Made by a program: the position numbers and the translations under genes. 64,000 nucleotides of DNA from an uncultured Chlorobiota bacterium. GTDB lineage: Bacteria > Bacteroidota > Ignavibacteria > UBA10030 > UBA6906. The stretch lies in the NCBI GenBank assembly GCA_900696645.1, contig CAADGV010000024.1, forward strand, positions 128,912 through 192,911. Reading direction: 5' to 3'. Below are positions 37,077 to 46,539 of this stretch, piece by piece; position 1 is the first letter of the stretch, and each line of letters begins with the position of its first letter. Under the pieces are notes generated by a model. The model did no database searches. It worked only from the letters and a program-made list of their open reading frames with translations, and had not been told where the DNA came from.

Positions 37077-39353
37077 ATGAAGAGGCTTCTCGGAACATTA
37101 TTGCTGCTGTTTGCGGGTTCAATTGTGCGGATTCATGCACAAACAGGAACCATCACCGGAACAGTTGTCAACCAGATTACACAGGAACCCTTGCCGTTTG
37201 CAAACGTCAGAGTTCTCGGAACACAACTCGGCGCTGCGACTTCAGTTGACGGCACGTTCTCGATCGCAGAGGTTCCGGTCGGGACGTATCAGGTTCAGGC
37301 ATCGCTTGTCGGGTTCGCGCCGTTCATTCTGAGCGATGTGGTGGCAAGAGTGGGGAAACCCGCCGATCTGAAATTCCAATTGCAACCTACCGATATTGCT
37401 TTCGAAGAAGTTGAAGTGAGTGGGAGGTACTTTCAGAAATCGCCTGATGCAGCCGTCAGTGTTCAGCGGCTTTCCTATGAAGAAATTCGACGGTCGCCGG
37501 GTGGATTTGAAGATGTGGTGCGGGCCATTTCCGTCCTGCCGGGTGTTGCGCAAGTGTCGCCGGGACGAAATGATCTCGTTGTCCGCGGCGGAGCTCCGTC
37601 TGAGAATCTCTTTGTGGTGGACAATATTGAAATTCCCAACATCAATCACTTCGGCACGCAAGGCGCGAGCGGAGGCCCGCTCAGCTACATCAACCTGGAT
37701 TTTGTACGAGAGACGGCCTTCTCCACCGGCGGGTTCGGTGCAAAATACGGAGACCGCATGTCATCGGTACTCACAATTGATTTGCGAGACGGGAGAAATG
37801 ACAAGCTGGGAGGCAAAGCTACCATCTCTGCAAGCCAATTCGGCCTCAATGCTGAAGGGCCGCTTGACGACAACGGCACGTTCGTTTTTTCAGCGAGGCG
37901 AAGTTATCTGGATTTGATTTTCAAAGCAGCGGGCTTTGCGTTTGTTCCCGAGTATTGGGACTTCCTTGGAAGAGTCTCGTACAGAATCGACAACACCAAT
38001 CGATTGACGTTTCTGGGTGTCGGGGCTATCGACGACGTGAGTTTCTTCAATGATGATGCAACCAAAAGATTCGACAACTCACGCGTACTCGGCACGGCGC
38101 AGCGGCAATATGCGAGCGGAGTGAGTTGGATTCGCCTTTTTGGCAACGGCTTTTCAACTGTGACGCTTGGCCGCAGTTATGTGAACTACAACGGAGTTCA
38201 ACGCGATTCTCTTCTCGTCCCCTTCTTTACTAATCGCTCAAAAGAAGGGGAAACAAGTCTCCGCGGCGACGTTGTGTTGCAACTGCCGCATTCGGAACTA
38301 TCATTTGGTGCACAGGCGCGCTACATCAATTTCAAAGCAAACCTTGCAATACCGGCATACATATCAACTTTTGGAGATACGCTCGATGTTCTGGTGAATA
38401 ATTATGCAGAAACCGGTCATAAGATCGGAGTGTACGGACAGTACTCGCAACGGGTGACGAGAAATCTTCAACTGACCGCAGGTGGAAGATTTGACTATTT
38501 CAACATGATCAACAAAAAAACATATCTTTCACCTCGGGGCTCCATCACGTATGATTTTTCAGATCTTACATCAATCAGTGCCAGCGCCGGGATGTACTAT
38601 CAGAATCCGTCGTACATCTGGTTGGTGGCGAACCCTCTGAACAAGAATCTTGAAGCTACTCGTGCCGACCAATTTGTTCTGGGCGTGGAACATTTGCTGC
38701 GGGCCGATCTGAAGCTGCGCGTTGAAGGATTCTACAAGAACTACAGCAACTACCCTGCAAGCGTGACGCGGCCGTATCTTGTTCTGTCCAACACAGGCGG
38801 AGGGTTTGGCGGATCCGATGAGAACTTTGCTTCGTATGGACTTGACCATCTGGTGAGCGGCGGAAGGGGACGGTCATACGGCGTTGAGTTCCTTCTGCAG
38901 AAGAAGCTGTCGGAAATACCGATATACGGACTTGCAAGCCTGACACTAAGTTCAGCACAATTTAGCGCGCTTGATGGTGTTGAGCGGCCGGGTGCCTTTG
39001 ACCAACGCGTTATCTTCAATGTGAGCGGTGGCTATCAGTTCAATGAGCGGTGGGAAGCGAGCGTGAAATTCCGTTTTGCCTCCGGCAGCCCGTACACGCC
39101 GTTCAGGCAAGACGGAACGCAGAACGCTGCTGAGTACAACTCTTCCCGATTGAAGAATCTCCACAGCCTTGATATACGGGTAGATCGTCGCTGGAATTTT
39201 GCGAACTGGGACTTGATTGTGTATCTCGACATTCAGAATATCTATAACAACAAGGCAGTCAGCCAGATTCGCTGGAATGCGCGTGAGCAGCGCACAGAAG
39301 CGAATGAAAGCATTGGAATTCTCCCCTCCATCGGAATCAGTGCCGAGTTGTAG
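37077..39353 (+). CDS. TonB-dependent outer-membrane receptor
   Basis: A 758-residue receptor. A signal peptide (about 1-21) is followed by a carboxypeptidase-regulatory-like domain (about 23-110: GTITGTVVNQITQEPLPFANV), a plug domain (about 125-235: FEDVVRAISVLPGVAQVSPGR, LVVRGGAPSENLFVVDNIEI) and a 22-stranded barrel to the end. It imports a large ligand in a TonB-dependent way; the ligand cannot be inferred. No SusD partner is adjacent, so it is not a classical polysaccharide-utilisation pair. Confidence 0.93.
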   Translation: MKRLLGTLLLLFAGSIVRIHAQTGTITGTVVNQITQEPLPFANVRVLGTQLGAATSVDGTFSIAEVPVGTYQVQASLVGFAPFILSDVVARVGKPADLKFQLQPTDIAFEEVEVSGRYFQKSPDAAVSVQRLSYEEIRRSPGGFEDVVRAISVLPGVAQVSPGRNDLVVRGGAPSENLFVVDNIEIPNINHFGTQGASGGPLSYINLDFVRETAFSTGGFGAKYGDRMSSVLTIDLRDGRNDKLGGKATISASQFGLNAEGPLDDNGTFVFSARRSYLDLIFKAAGFAFVPEYWDFLGRVSYRIDNTNRLTFLGVGAIDDVSFFNDDATKRFDNSRVLGTAQRQYASGVSWIRLFGNGFSTVTLGRSYVNYNGVQRDSLLVPFFTNRSKEGETSLRGDVVLQLPHSELSFGAQARYINFKANLAIPAYISTFGDTLDVLVNNYAETGHKIGVYGQYSQRVTRNLQLTAGGRFDYFNMINKKTYLSPRGSITYDFSDLTSISASAGMYYQNPSYIWLVANPLNKNLEATRADQFVLGVEHLLRADLKLRVEGFYKNYSNYPASVTRPYLVLSNTGGGFGGSDENFASYGLDHLVSGGRGRSYGVEFLLQKKLSEIPIYGLASLTLSSAQFSALDGVERPGAFDQRVIFNVSGGYQFNERWEASVKFRFASGSPYTPFRQDGTQNAAEYNSSRLKNLHSLDIRVDRRWNFANWDLIVYLDIQNIYNNKAVSQIRWNAREQRTEANESIGILPSIGISAEL

Positions 39354-39601
39354 CAGCCTGCTCGGCAAAGAGAGGTGCCATGAGTTGAATCGTTGCACCC
39401 TCAAATCATTTCCCATATATTAACTGCGGGTACCAGCAGCCTACGGATACCTGTTCTTCTTACTTTCCCAAAAACACAAGCAGCGGTACATTGAATGTAA
39501 AGCGATGAACGATCAAGGACGTTTCAGCGCCTCCTGAATACATATGTACGCTCTGTTTCTGCTTTTGCATTCTCGCACACATTATAAGGGTCAGAACCTT
39601 C

Positions 39602-40252
39602 ATGAAACTTGACAGTTTTCTTCACGCACTTCTTCCGAAGGACGACAAGTTCTTCAGATATTTTGAGAAGGATGTTCAGAATCTCCACCAGGCGGCAAAG
39701 ATGTTCAGCGAACTGATGTCGAACTCAATGTCCAAAGAGGAACGCGCACAAAAGATCCGCCGCATCGAAGAGTTCGAGCACAAAGGAGATGAGATAACAC
39801 ATCAGATTTTTTCCGAACTCGGATCAACGTTCATCACGCCATTCGACAGGGAAGATATCCATGCCCTTACCTCAAAACTGGATGATATTCTCGATTACAT
39901 ACAAGGGGCGGCAAACCGGATTGTGTTGTACCGTGTTGATATCATTCTGCCGGAAATGGAGCGACTCGCCAGTTTGATCTATCAGGCTGTGCAAGAACTG
40001 AGCATGGCCATCCACCATCTGCGTGATTTTCAGAACGAACCGAGTATTCGCGAAAATCTTGTGAAGATCCACAGTATTGAAAATGAGGCGGACGATCTAT
40101 TCGAGCGAGCAATCGCTAACCTATTTGATACCTGCAAGGATCCGATCCTTCTCATCAAAAACAAAGAGTTGATCGTCAGTTTGGAAACGGCAACGGACAA
40201 GTGCGAGGATGCCGCAAACGCCATTGAATCCATTATAGTCAAGAACTCCTGA
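39602..40252 (+). CDS. DUF47/PhoU-like protein, phosphate-transport accessory
   Basis: A 216-residue helical protein of the DUF47 (TIGR00153, PhoU-like) family. The FDREDIHALTSKLDDILDYI segment is characteristic. The family usually pairs with PiT transporters and is thought to regulate them; the pit gene starts one base after this stop, supporting that role. Confidence 0.92.
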   Translation: MKLDSFLHALLPKDDKFFRYFEKDVQNLHQAAKMFSELMSNSMSKEERAQKIRRIEEFEHKGDEITHQIFSELGSTFITPFDREDIHALTSKLDDILDYIQGAANRIVLYRVDIILPEMERLASLIYQAVQELSMAIHHLRDFQNEPSIRENLVKIHSIENEADDLFERAIANLFDTCKDPILLIKNKELIVSLETATDKCEDAANAIESIIVKNS

Positions 40253-40253
40253 T

Positions 40254-41255
40254 ATGCTGACACTCGTCATTATCATCATCGGGTTGGCGTTACTGTTCGA
40301 TTTCCTGAACGGCATGAACGATGCCGCCAACTCCATTGCGACAATTGTTTCGACGCATGTTCTTTCTCCGCGCCTTGCGGTATTGTGGGCGGCATTCTTC
40401 AATGTGGTGGCCGCATTCGGGTTCGGTGTGCATGTTGCCAATACAATCGGCAAGGGGATTGTGGAACTTTCCGTTGTCAACGAGTATTTGATTCTCGGTG
40501 CCTTGATTGGCGCCATTGTGTGGACGCACGTATGTACTCGTTTCGGACTGCCCATCAGTGTGTCACATGCACTAATCGGAGGATTGGCCGGTGCAGGTCT
40601 TGCAAAAGGAGGCATTGGGGCACTCGTGATGGGAGGACTAATCAAGGTGTCGTTGTTCATTTTCCTTTCACCGCTTCTCGGACTTATCATTGCATACTTC
40701 TTCATGGTTGGCGTAACGTGGCTGTCCCGGAAATCATCCCCGCACAAGGTAGACCGGGTGTTTCGCGTTGGCCAGTTGATATCGTCCGCTGCGTACAGTC
40801 TTGGTCACGGCACGAACGATGCACAAAAGACCATGGGCATCATTGCTCTCGTTCTATACACTTCAGGTTACCTTGGCAATGAGTTTTATGTGCCTGTATG
40901 GGTCATCCTCTCTGCTCATGCTGCAATTGGGCTTGGCACGTATATGGGAGGGTGGAAAGTTGTCCGCACGATGGGCATGAAACTGACACATCTCAGGCCC
41001 ATTGGCGGGTTTTGTGCTGAAACTGCAGGTGCATCGGTCCTTCTGGGAACTGCGTTGGCTGGGATTCCTGTGAGTACGACACATACGATAGCCGGCGCGA
41101 TTATGGGTGTTGGATCTACAAGACGCTTGTCTGCTGTGCGATGGGGGATTGCGGGAAAAATAGTCTGGGCGTGGATTCTTACCATTCCGGCATCTGCAAC
41201 AGTTGCTGCCGGCGGATATTTAGTTGTTGAGGCGATTCATCAACTGCTCAGTTAG
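40254..41255 (+). CDS. pit: Low-affinity inorganic phosphate transporter, PiT family
   Basis: A 333-residue membrane protein with about ten helices and two copies of the PiT signature: NGMNDAANSIATIVSTHVL near the start and GHGTNDAQKTMGIIALVLY in the second half. These carry metal-phosphate/H+ symport. The start is one base after the DUF47 stop. A tRNA-Asn gene with its own promoter follows. Confidence 0.95.
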   Translation: MLTLVIIIIGLALLFDFLNGMNDAANSIATIVSTHVLSPRLAVLWAAFFNVVAAFGFGVHVANTIGKGIVELSVVNEYLILGALIGAIVWTHVCTRFGLPISVSHALIGGLAGAGLAKGGIGALVMGGLIKVSLFIFLSPLLGLIIAYFFMVGVTWLSRKSSPHKVDRVFRVGQLISSAAYSLGHGTNDAQKTMGIIALVLYTSGYLGNEFYVPVWVILSAHAAIGLGTYMGGWKVVRTMGMKLTHLRPIGGFCAETAGASVLLGTALAGIPVSTTHTIAGAIMGVGSTRRLSAVRWGIAGKIVWAWILTIPASATVAAGGYLVVEAIHQLLS

Positions 41256-41268
41256 GTAAAAAAACAGC

Positions 41269-41297
41269 TTGAACTTCTTTTCTCTTTTGCGTATCAT
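41269..41297 (+). promoter_or_regulatory. Promoter of the tRNA-Asn gene
   Basis: TTGAAC (41269-41274), a 17-base spacer, and TATCAT (41292-41297). It lies 22 bases before the tRNA 5' end, a fitting distance for a short leader. Confidence 0.7.
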
Positions 41298-41318
41298 GAA
41301 CACGAATTGCAAAACAAT

Positions 41319-41393
41319 TCCGCGATAGCTCAATGGTAGAGCATGCGGCTGTTAACCGCAGGGTTGCAGGTTCGAGTCCTGCTCGCGGAGCCA
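41319..41393 (+). tRNA. tRNA-Asn (anticodon GTT)
   Basis: A full cloverleaf: acceptor TCCGCGA/TCGCGGA, D-arm GCTCAATGGTAGAGC, anticodon stem TGCGG/CCGCA around loop CTGTTAA (anticodon GTT), T-arm GGTTCGAGTCC. Unlike the tRNA-Arg in this window, the 3' CCA is encoded (41391-41393). A strong hairpin follows at once. Confidence 0.95.
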
Positions 41394-41394
41394 G

Positions 41395-41431
41395 AAGCTC
41401 CGGTTCCCGACTTCGTCGGGACTGGAGCTTT
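41395..41431 (+). terminator. Terminator-like hairpin after tRNA-Asn
   Basis: An outer stem AAGCTCC/GGAGCTT (41395-41401 with 41424-41430) and an inner stem TCCCGAC/GTCGGGA (41405-41411 with 41415-41421) separated by a small unequal internal loop. Only a few T follow, so its efficiency as an intrinsic terminator is uncertain. It could also help 3' processing of the tRNA. Confidence 0.6.
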
Positions 41432-41667
41432 CGTATTCTATGGGCCAATCCTCGTTTTGTTTCACTTCTTCCCATTTCCTTTTTCTGTCCCGTCTCCTCT
41501 GAGTTTGTATGTGATTTCCACCGTCTTCTCGCCCTGCTTGACAGAACATCGAATCTCCTCGGCATATCACATTCAAGAGGTTGCGTTTGGTTTCGGCGGT
41601 GAGGCTGAGCAAATGAATGCGTCAATAAGTGACATTCTTCGAACGCCCGTAAGCCCTTTGCGAACCG

Positions 41668-41704
41668 GTCTGCCAGAACAATAGATGAAATTGTTGCGGC
41701 AGAC
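41668..41704 (+). promoter_or_regulatory. Two-step hairpin just upstream of the GH8 promoter
   Basis: Outer stem GTCTGCC (41668-41674)/GGCAGAC (41698-41704), a 2x2 internal loop, then inner stem AACAAT/ATTGTT (41677-41682, 41690-41695) around a 7-base loop; GATTTCATTT follows. It ends nine bases before the -35 box and could insulate the promoter as a terminator or be an operator. Structure seen directly; function inferred. Confidence 0.5.
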
Positions 41705-41712
41705 GATTTCAT

Positions 41713-41741
41713 TTGACTAACGACTCCCCCCGAAGTATATT
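41713..41741 (+). promoter_or_regulatory. Promoter of the first GH8 gene
   Basis: TTGACT (41713-41718), a 17-base spacer and TATATT (41736-41741), followed by TAGACG. The same design, with a GGCAG just upstream, recurs before the second GH8 gene. Confidence 0.7.
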
Positions 41742-41848
41742 TAGACGGAATTTTGAAAGCATCGATTTGCCGATAGTATGCCGGTCATGAATCGGCCACT
41801 CTGGGCGTCTCTTCTGTAGTATTTTCATAGTCACATTTCACGAGATGT

Positions 41849-43636
41849 ATGCGTGCAACGGTAATTTGTATCGCTTTATGGAGTGCTACGGCTCTGGTGC
41901 CGGAGATGTTAGGCGGACTGAAGGACAATCTCACCGGAGGAACCTCTGTGGATACTCTGGGCAGCGGATGCTTGAATTTTCCGTTCCCTCAAAACACCAC
42001 CTTTCCGTTCGGTATCATGCCGAACGGCAGCGATCATGCTGTGGCCCATCAATCTTACCTCGCATGGAAGAACAACTACGTAACAACCGATGGGGCCTGC
42101 GGTTTCCGCAGGGTAGTGTTCAACGACATGCATACAACTTACTCCGAGGGAATAGGATACGGGATGCTGCTTGCTGTAAATGCCGGGGATCGGGAATTGT
42201 TTGATGATCTGTTCGGATACTACAACAATTTCCTCGATCATAACGGACTAATGCACTGGTGGATTGGCAGCAACTGTCAGGTTATCGGGATTACGGCGGC
42301 AACCGATGCGGATCAAGATGTGGCGTTTGCACTGCTCCAAGCTCACCAGCAATGGTGCAGCGAAGGGGCAATAAATTATCTGCTGAGCGCACAAACCATC
42401 ATCGATCGGCTGTACGCCTACACTGTTGAAGCAGGCACGTATGTTCTCAAGCCGGGAGATAATTGGGGGGGCTCGCATGTGACGAATCCTTCGTATTTTG
42501 CTCCGGCATACTACAGGGCATTTCGTGAGGCCACCGGCAATGCAGGCTGGGATTCGGTTATCACCAAATGCTACGAGATTCTGAGCAACGCAGCGCATCA
42601 CACAACAGGTTTGGTACCCGATTGGTGCCAGGCAAATGGTCAACCGGCAAACGGCTTTGCGTATTACTACTACTACGATGCAACACGAACACCGTGGCGG
42701 ATTGCACTTGATTACCTCTGGTATGGAGATCAACGAGCCTACGACTTTTGCACAAAGATCTCCGATTTTGTACGAGGGATTGGCGCCCCGAATATACTTG
42801 AAGGATATCATCTCAACGGAAGCCCGCTCAACTGGTCGCACATAAATGTGTTTATCGGTCCGTTCGGTGCGGGCGTAATGGCTACGAATCAAAGTTACCA
42901 GTCGTTTTGTGATTCAATGTACAACGAGAACGTAACTACTGTCCCATGGTTCATTCCCGGCAATTATTACAACTACAGTCTAAGAACGCTAACGCTGTTT
43001 TTACAGACCGGAAATTTTCTCAACCCGAACGAAATGCCGTTGCCGGTACAGCTCGCATATTTCAGAGGGCGCGTTACTCTGCCCGGTAACCACGCATTGC
43101 TTGAATGGGGAACACTCTCAGAGCTGAACAACTATGGATTTGAGATTCAAAAAAGGCTTCAGTCGGACCCGGCGTTTGCAACGCTACCCAATAGTTTCAT
43201 CCCGGGTCACGGGACGACGCTTGAGCCTCAATTTTATTCATTCATGGATTCTGAAGCCATAAATCGCCCGACATATTACAGGTTGAAACAAATCGATCTT
43301 GACGGGAGAGTTCATTTCACCGATGCAATATTCGTTGAGGCCTCAACATCGGTGTATGAAGAATCCGTCCCGCCGGCTTTTTCACTTCATCAGAACTATC
43401 CAAATCCTTTCAATCCATCGACACGGATTCGGTTTGCCATTCCGAAAGACGCCAACGTTAAGGTGAGTGTTTACAACTCCCTCGGGCAACTCGTGGCTCA
43501 CCTTATTAATGAAGAGAAGCATCGCGGGTATCACGAAGTCGTATTCCACGCAGATGGGTTGTCGAGCGGTGTATACTATTACACTCTTAGAGCCGATGGC
43601 TTCGTAGCATCCAGGAAACTCATTCTCATCAAATAG
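41849..43636 (+). CDS. Glycoside hydrolase family 8 with T9SS sorting domain
   Basis: A 595-residue secreted GH8 (endoglucanase/xylanase/chitosanase family). After a signal-like N-terminus the catalytic domain spans about 40-390 (FPFPQN, YLAWKNNYVTTDGACGFRR). The proton-donor Glu lies in SEGIGYGM (E100), and DATRTPWRIALDY (D277) matches the region holding the catalytic base in GH8a. An Ig-like linker (about 395-505) precedes a C-terminal T9SS sorting domain starting QNYPNPFNPSTRI and ending KLILIK, so the enzyme is exported and cell-attached or released. It has its own promoter. Confidence 0.92.
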   Translation: MRATVICIALWSATALVPEMLGGLKDNLTGGTSVDTLGSGCLNFPFPQNTTFPFGIMPNGSDHAVAHQSYLAWKNNYVTTDGACGFRRVVFNDMHTTYSEGIGYGMLLAVNAGDRELFDDLFGYYNNFLDHNGLMHWWIGSNCQVIGITAATDADQDVAFALLQAHQQWCSEGAINYLLSAQTIIDRLYAYTVEAGTYVLKPGDNWGGSHVTNPSYFAPAYYRAFREATGNAGWDSVITKCYEILSNAAHHTTGLVPDWCQANGQPANGFAYYYYYDATRTPWRIALDYLWYGDQRAYDFCTKISDFVRGIGAPNILEGYHLNGSPLNWSHINVFIGPFGAGVMATNQSYQSFCDSMYNENVTTVPWFIPGNYYNYSLRTLTLFLQTGNFLNPNEMPLPVQLAYFRGRVTLPGNHALLEWGTLSELNNYGFEIQKRLQSDPAFATLPNSFIPGHGTTLEPQFYSFMDSEAINRPTYYRLKQIDLDGRVHFTDAIFVEASTSVYEESVPPAFSLHQNYPNPFNPSTRIRFAIPKDANVKVSVYNSLGQLVAHLINEEKHRGYHEVVFHADGLSSGVYYYTLRADGFVASRKLILIK

Positions 43637-43708
43637 TCTTCCGAACTCTGGTTTGTAAGACGAAATCGTCACAATCTGCTGCCCTCCCCGCATAATTCTT
43701 GGCAGTTC

Positions 43709-43737
43709 TTGACAACCCTCCTATCTACGTGTATATT
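43709..43737 (+). promoter_or_regulatory. Promoter of the second GH8 gene
   Basis: TTGACA (43709-43714), a 17-base spacer and TATATT (43732-43737), followed by TTAGCGCG. A GGCAG lies just upstream, as at the first GH8 promoter. Confidence 0.75.
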
Positions 43738-43806
43738 TTAGCGCGAGACAAACCTGTATTTACAAACACACATCATTCCTTTCGCAAAAAGTAGAATAGG
43801 GGGAGC

Positions 43807-46416
43807 GTGAACCTGCTTCGATTTGTAGAGAGAATCATTCTTCTTACCGTTATAGGTGTCGGGTCGTTATGGGCACAGCAATCCGGCATTTCCGACACGC
43901 CGGAATGCCACAACTATCCGTTCCCGCAAAATGCCATCTATCCGTATGGTCTAATGCCGGCGGATCGTAATCACCTTCACGCTCAACAATCATATCTTAG
44001 CTGGAAGAACAACTATGTCACAGCCGACGGAGCATGCGGATTTCGGCGGGTGCTGTTCAACGACATGAGTTCGACCTATTCTGAGGGTATTGGGTACGGA
44101 ATGTTGCTCGCCGCCAACTTTGATGATCAATTACTATTCGATGATCTTTGGCGTTACTATGTTGCCAATCTTGATCAATACGGATTGATGCACTGGTGGA
44201 TTGGCAACAACTGCCAGGTGTTGGGCATCAATGCCGCAACCGATGCCGACGAGGATGTTGCATTTGCGCTTTTGCTTGCAGACAAGCAGTGGTGCAGCAC
44301 CGGCCCTCTCAACTACAGGCAACTCGCAATCACACAAATCAATCGCATCTATCAACGCCAAGTTGAACGCAACACGTATGTGCTGAAGCCCGGCGATACG
44401 TGGGGAGGTTCGAACGTGACAAATCCTTCGTACTTTGCTCCCGCATACTACCGCGCATTTCGCGAAGCAACAGGGAACGCGGCGTGGGATTCGGTGATTA
44501 CGAAATGTTATCAGATTCTGAACAACGCCGCACACCCGACAACCGGACTGGTGCCCGACTGGTGTCAGGCGAATGGTCTGCCTGCAAGCGGTTTTGCCTA
44601 TTATTACTACTACGACGCAACAAGAACCCCGTGGCGGATTGCACTGGATTATTTGTGGTTCGGTGATCAGAGGGCAAAGGCATTTTGCGAAAAAATCTCC
44701 TCATTTGCCCGCAACATCGGGTCCATCAATATCGGTGAGGGATACCAGTTAGATGGAAGTCCTATGGGATCGGCGCATATCAATGTGTTTGTCGGTCCGT
44801 TCGGGGCCGGTGCAATGGGAACGGGTTCGACATTTCAGGCTTTCTGTGACTCGGCCTATCAGGACAATGTTGCGACTGTGCCGCCGTTCGTGAATGGCAA
44901 CTACTACAACTACAGTCTGCGAACCCTCACGCTTTTTCTTCAGACGGGGAATTTCTTCAACCCGTTGGCGGACCCGGTTCAGATACCGGCAACCCCGTCA
45001 TTGGTAAGTCCGCTCAACGGTTCAACTGCTAACCCAACTTCTCCTGTACTGACGTGGCATGTGGCCGCCCGGGCGACGAGCTACAGAATACAGGTTGCGG
45101 AAGATTCAATGTTCACGTCAATAGTGCTGGATGATTCGACTCTTGTTGATACAATCCGGGTTGTTCCGGGATTGTCGAATGCATCCGTGTACTATTGGCG
45201 CGTTAGGGCAAAGAATCATGTTGGATGGAGTGAATTTGGGGCCTCGTGGAAGTTCACAACAATCCCTCTGCCGCCGGGTACTCCAGCATTGAACTTACCC
45301 GCCAACGGAGCAACAGGAGTAACGACATCCCCTATTCTTTCATGGGACAGCTCGCTGACGGCAACGTGGTACCGCGTTCAAGTTTCAAGCGATTCGTTGT
45401 TCTCAAGTCTTGTCGTTGATGACTCCACGGTCTCAGCAACCTTCTTGCACATCGGGCCACTGGAGTATCTGACAACATACTATTGGCGTGCAAGCGCCCG
45501 CAACGAAGGGGGCTCGAGTTCGTTCTCGGAGGCATGGCGTTTCACGACTACGCTCTCACCGCCTTCACTCATACTGCCGCCCGACAGTGCCGCAGGAGTC
45601 TCGACAAATCCTCTGCTATCATGGGCTTCAGTGCCGGGCGCGCTTCTGTATCATGTGCAGGTTTCGCTGGACTCGTCATTCAGTGCGGTAGTTTTTGATA
45701 GTGTGGTGGTCGGCGAAACAGAATGTTATGCAGTCGGACTTGAGAATTCACTCAAATATTTCTGGAGAGTGAGAGCAAGCAACACGGAAGCTGTTGGAGT
45801 TTGGTCGGATGTATGGAAATTCACAACGATCCCTCGTTTGCCGGACCAGGTCGTGCTTGTCGCTCCGCCGAATGCAGCGATTATAACATCCGACAGTGTG
45901 CAATTTCTATGGCGTGCAAGTCAACCGGAAGTTGAATTCTATTGGTTTGAAATAGCAAACGATTCAACGTTTGAAGGATCGAAAATCGACTCAACACTGA
46001 CCGATACAATCCGCGTGACCCGCGGTCTTCTGAATCATTCCTCGTTTTGGTGGAAGGTACGATCGAAAAACGCGGCTGGGTGGGGAGAATTCAGCGATGT
46101 TCGGAAGTTCAACGTCGTGACCACGGGCTTGAGCACGGCGTATTCCGTTCCGGAGGAGTTCGAGCTTGCGCAGAATTATCCGAACCCGTTCAACCCTGCA
46201 ACAACAATCAAGTACGGTTTACCGCGGAACTCGCACGTATTCCTGTTTGTGTTCAATACGCTTGGTCAGGTTGTGGAAGAGATGGTAAATGATTATCAGC
46301 AAGCGGGTTATCACGAAATCACCTTCCGAAATACTCACCTGGCAAGTGGTGTCTACTACTATCAATTGCGTGCCGAAGGAGTGATTCTGACAAAGAAATT
46401 CGTTCTGATCAAGTAG
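43807..46416 (+). CDS. GH8 with four FN3-like repeats and T9SS sorting domain
   Basis: An 869-residue secreted enzyme with a GTG start and a signal peptide (about 1-24). The GH8 domain (about 35-390) closely resembles the preceding one and keeps E93 in SEGIGYGM and the DATRTPWRIALDY motif. Four fibronectin-III-like repeats follow (about 395-790), each with an SYRIQVAEDSMF- or WYRVQVSSDSLF-like strand and ending in WKFTT. The T9SS sorting domain begins QNYPNPFNPATTIK. The spacer of repeats probably extends the enzyme from the cell surface. The close similarity to the first GH8 points to a recent duplication. Confidence 0.92.
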   Translation: MNLLRFVERIILLTVIGVGSLWAQQSGISDTPECHNYPFPQNAIYPYGLMPADRNHLHAQQSYLSWKNNYVTADGACGFRRVLFNDMSSTYSEGIGYGMLLAANFDDQLLFDDLWRYYVANLDQYGLMHWWIGNNCQVLGINAATDADEDVAFALLLADKQWCSTGPLNYRQLAITQINRIYQRQVERNTYVLKPGDTWGGSNVTNPSYFAPAYYRAFREATGNAAWDSVITKCYQILNNAAHPTTGLVPDWCQANGLPASGFAYYYYYDATRTPWRIALDYLWFGDQRAKAFCEKISSFARNIGSINIGEGYQLDGSPMGSAHINVFVGPFGAGAMGTGSTFQAFCDSAYQDNVATVPPFVNGNYYNYSLRTLTLFLQTGNFFNPLADPVQIPATPSLVSPLNGSTANPTSPVLTWHVAARATSYRIQVAEDSMFTSIVLDDSTLVDTIRVVPGLSNASVYYWRVRAKNHVGWSEFGASWKFTTIPLPPGTPALNLPANGATGVTTSPILSWDSSLTATWYRVQVSSDSLFSSLVVDDSTVSATFLHIGPLEYLTTYYWRASARNEGGSSSFSEAWRFTTTLSPPSLILPPDSAAGVSTNPLLSWASVPGALLYHVQVSLDSSFSAVVFDSVVVGETECYAVGLENSLKYFWRVRASNTEAVGVWSDVWKFTTIPRLPDQVVLVAPPNAAIITSDSVQFLWRASQPEVEFYWFEIANDSTFEGSKIDSTLTDTIRVTRGLLNHSSFWWKVRSKNAAGWGEFSDVRKFNVVTTGLSTAYSVPEEFELAQNYPNPFNPATTIKYGLPRNSHVFLFVFNTLGQVVEEMVNDYQQAGYHEITFRNTHLASGVYYYQLRAEGVILTKKFVLIK

Positions 46417-46539
46417 CCGAACAATACCCTTCTCTGTGTACCGGAAACTCTGTGACATGAAACAAATGCCGGGCACTGACTTTTGCACACAATACTGCTG
46501 TTCGGCATTTAATAGTTTCGTACGCACGACAACATCGAG

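Larger units (their letters stand above)
41432..41848 (+). other. Gene-free region upstream of the first GH8
   Basis: About 420 bases without a credible gene. It holds a structured hairpin (41668-41704) and the GH8 promoter (41713-41741); the first 230 bases show nothing I can interpret. Short frames that start in the tRNA here are translation artefacts of the tRNA sequence. Confidence 0.6.

Noticed and set aside
41352-41612. An 86-codon reverse frame ending in the tRNA
   Set aside because: The end REQDSNLQPCG is the usual translation of the tRNA antisense strand, often mis-annotated as a protein.
41343-41684. A 113-codon forward frame starting inside tRNA-Asn
   Set aside because: Its beginning is the translation of the tRNA itself, a known artefact, and the rest is low-quality sequence.
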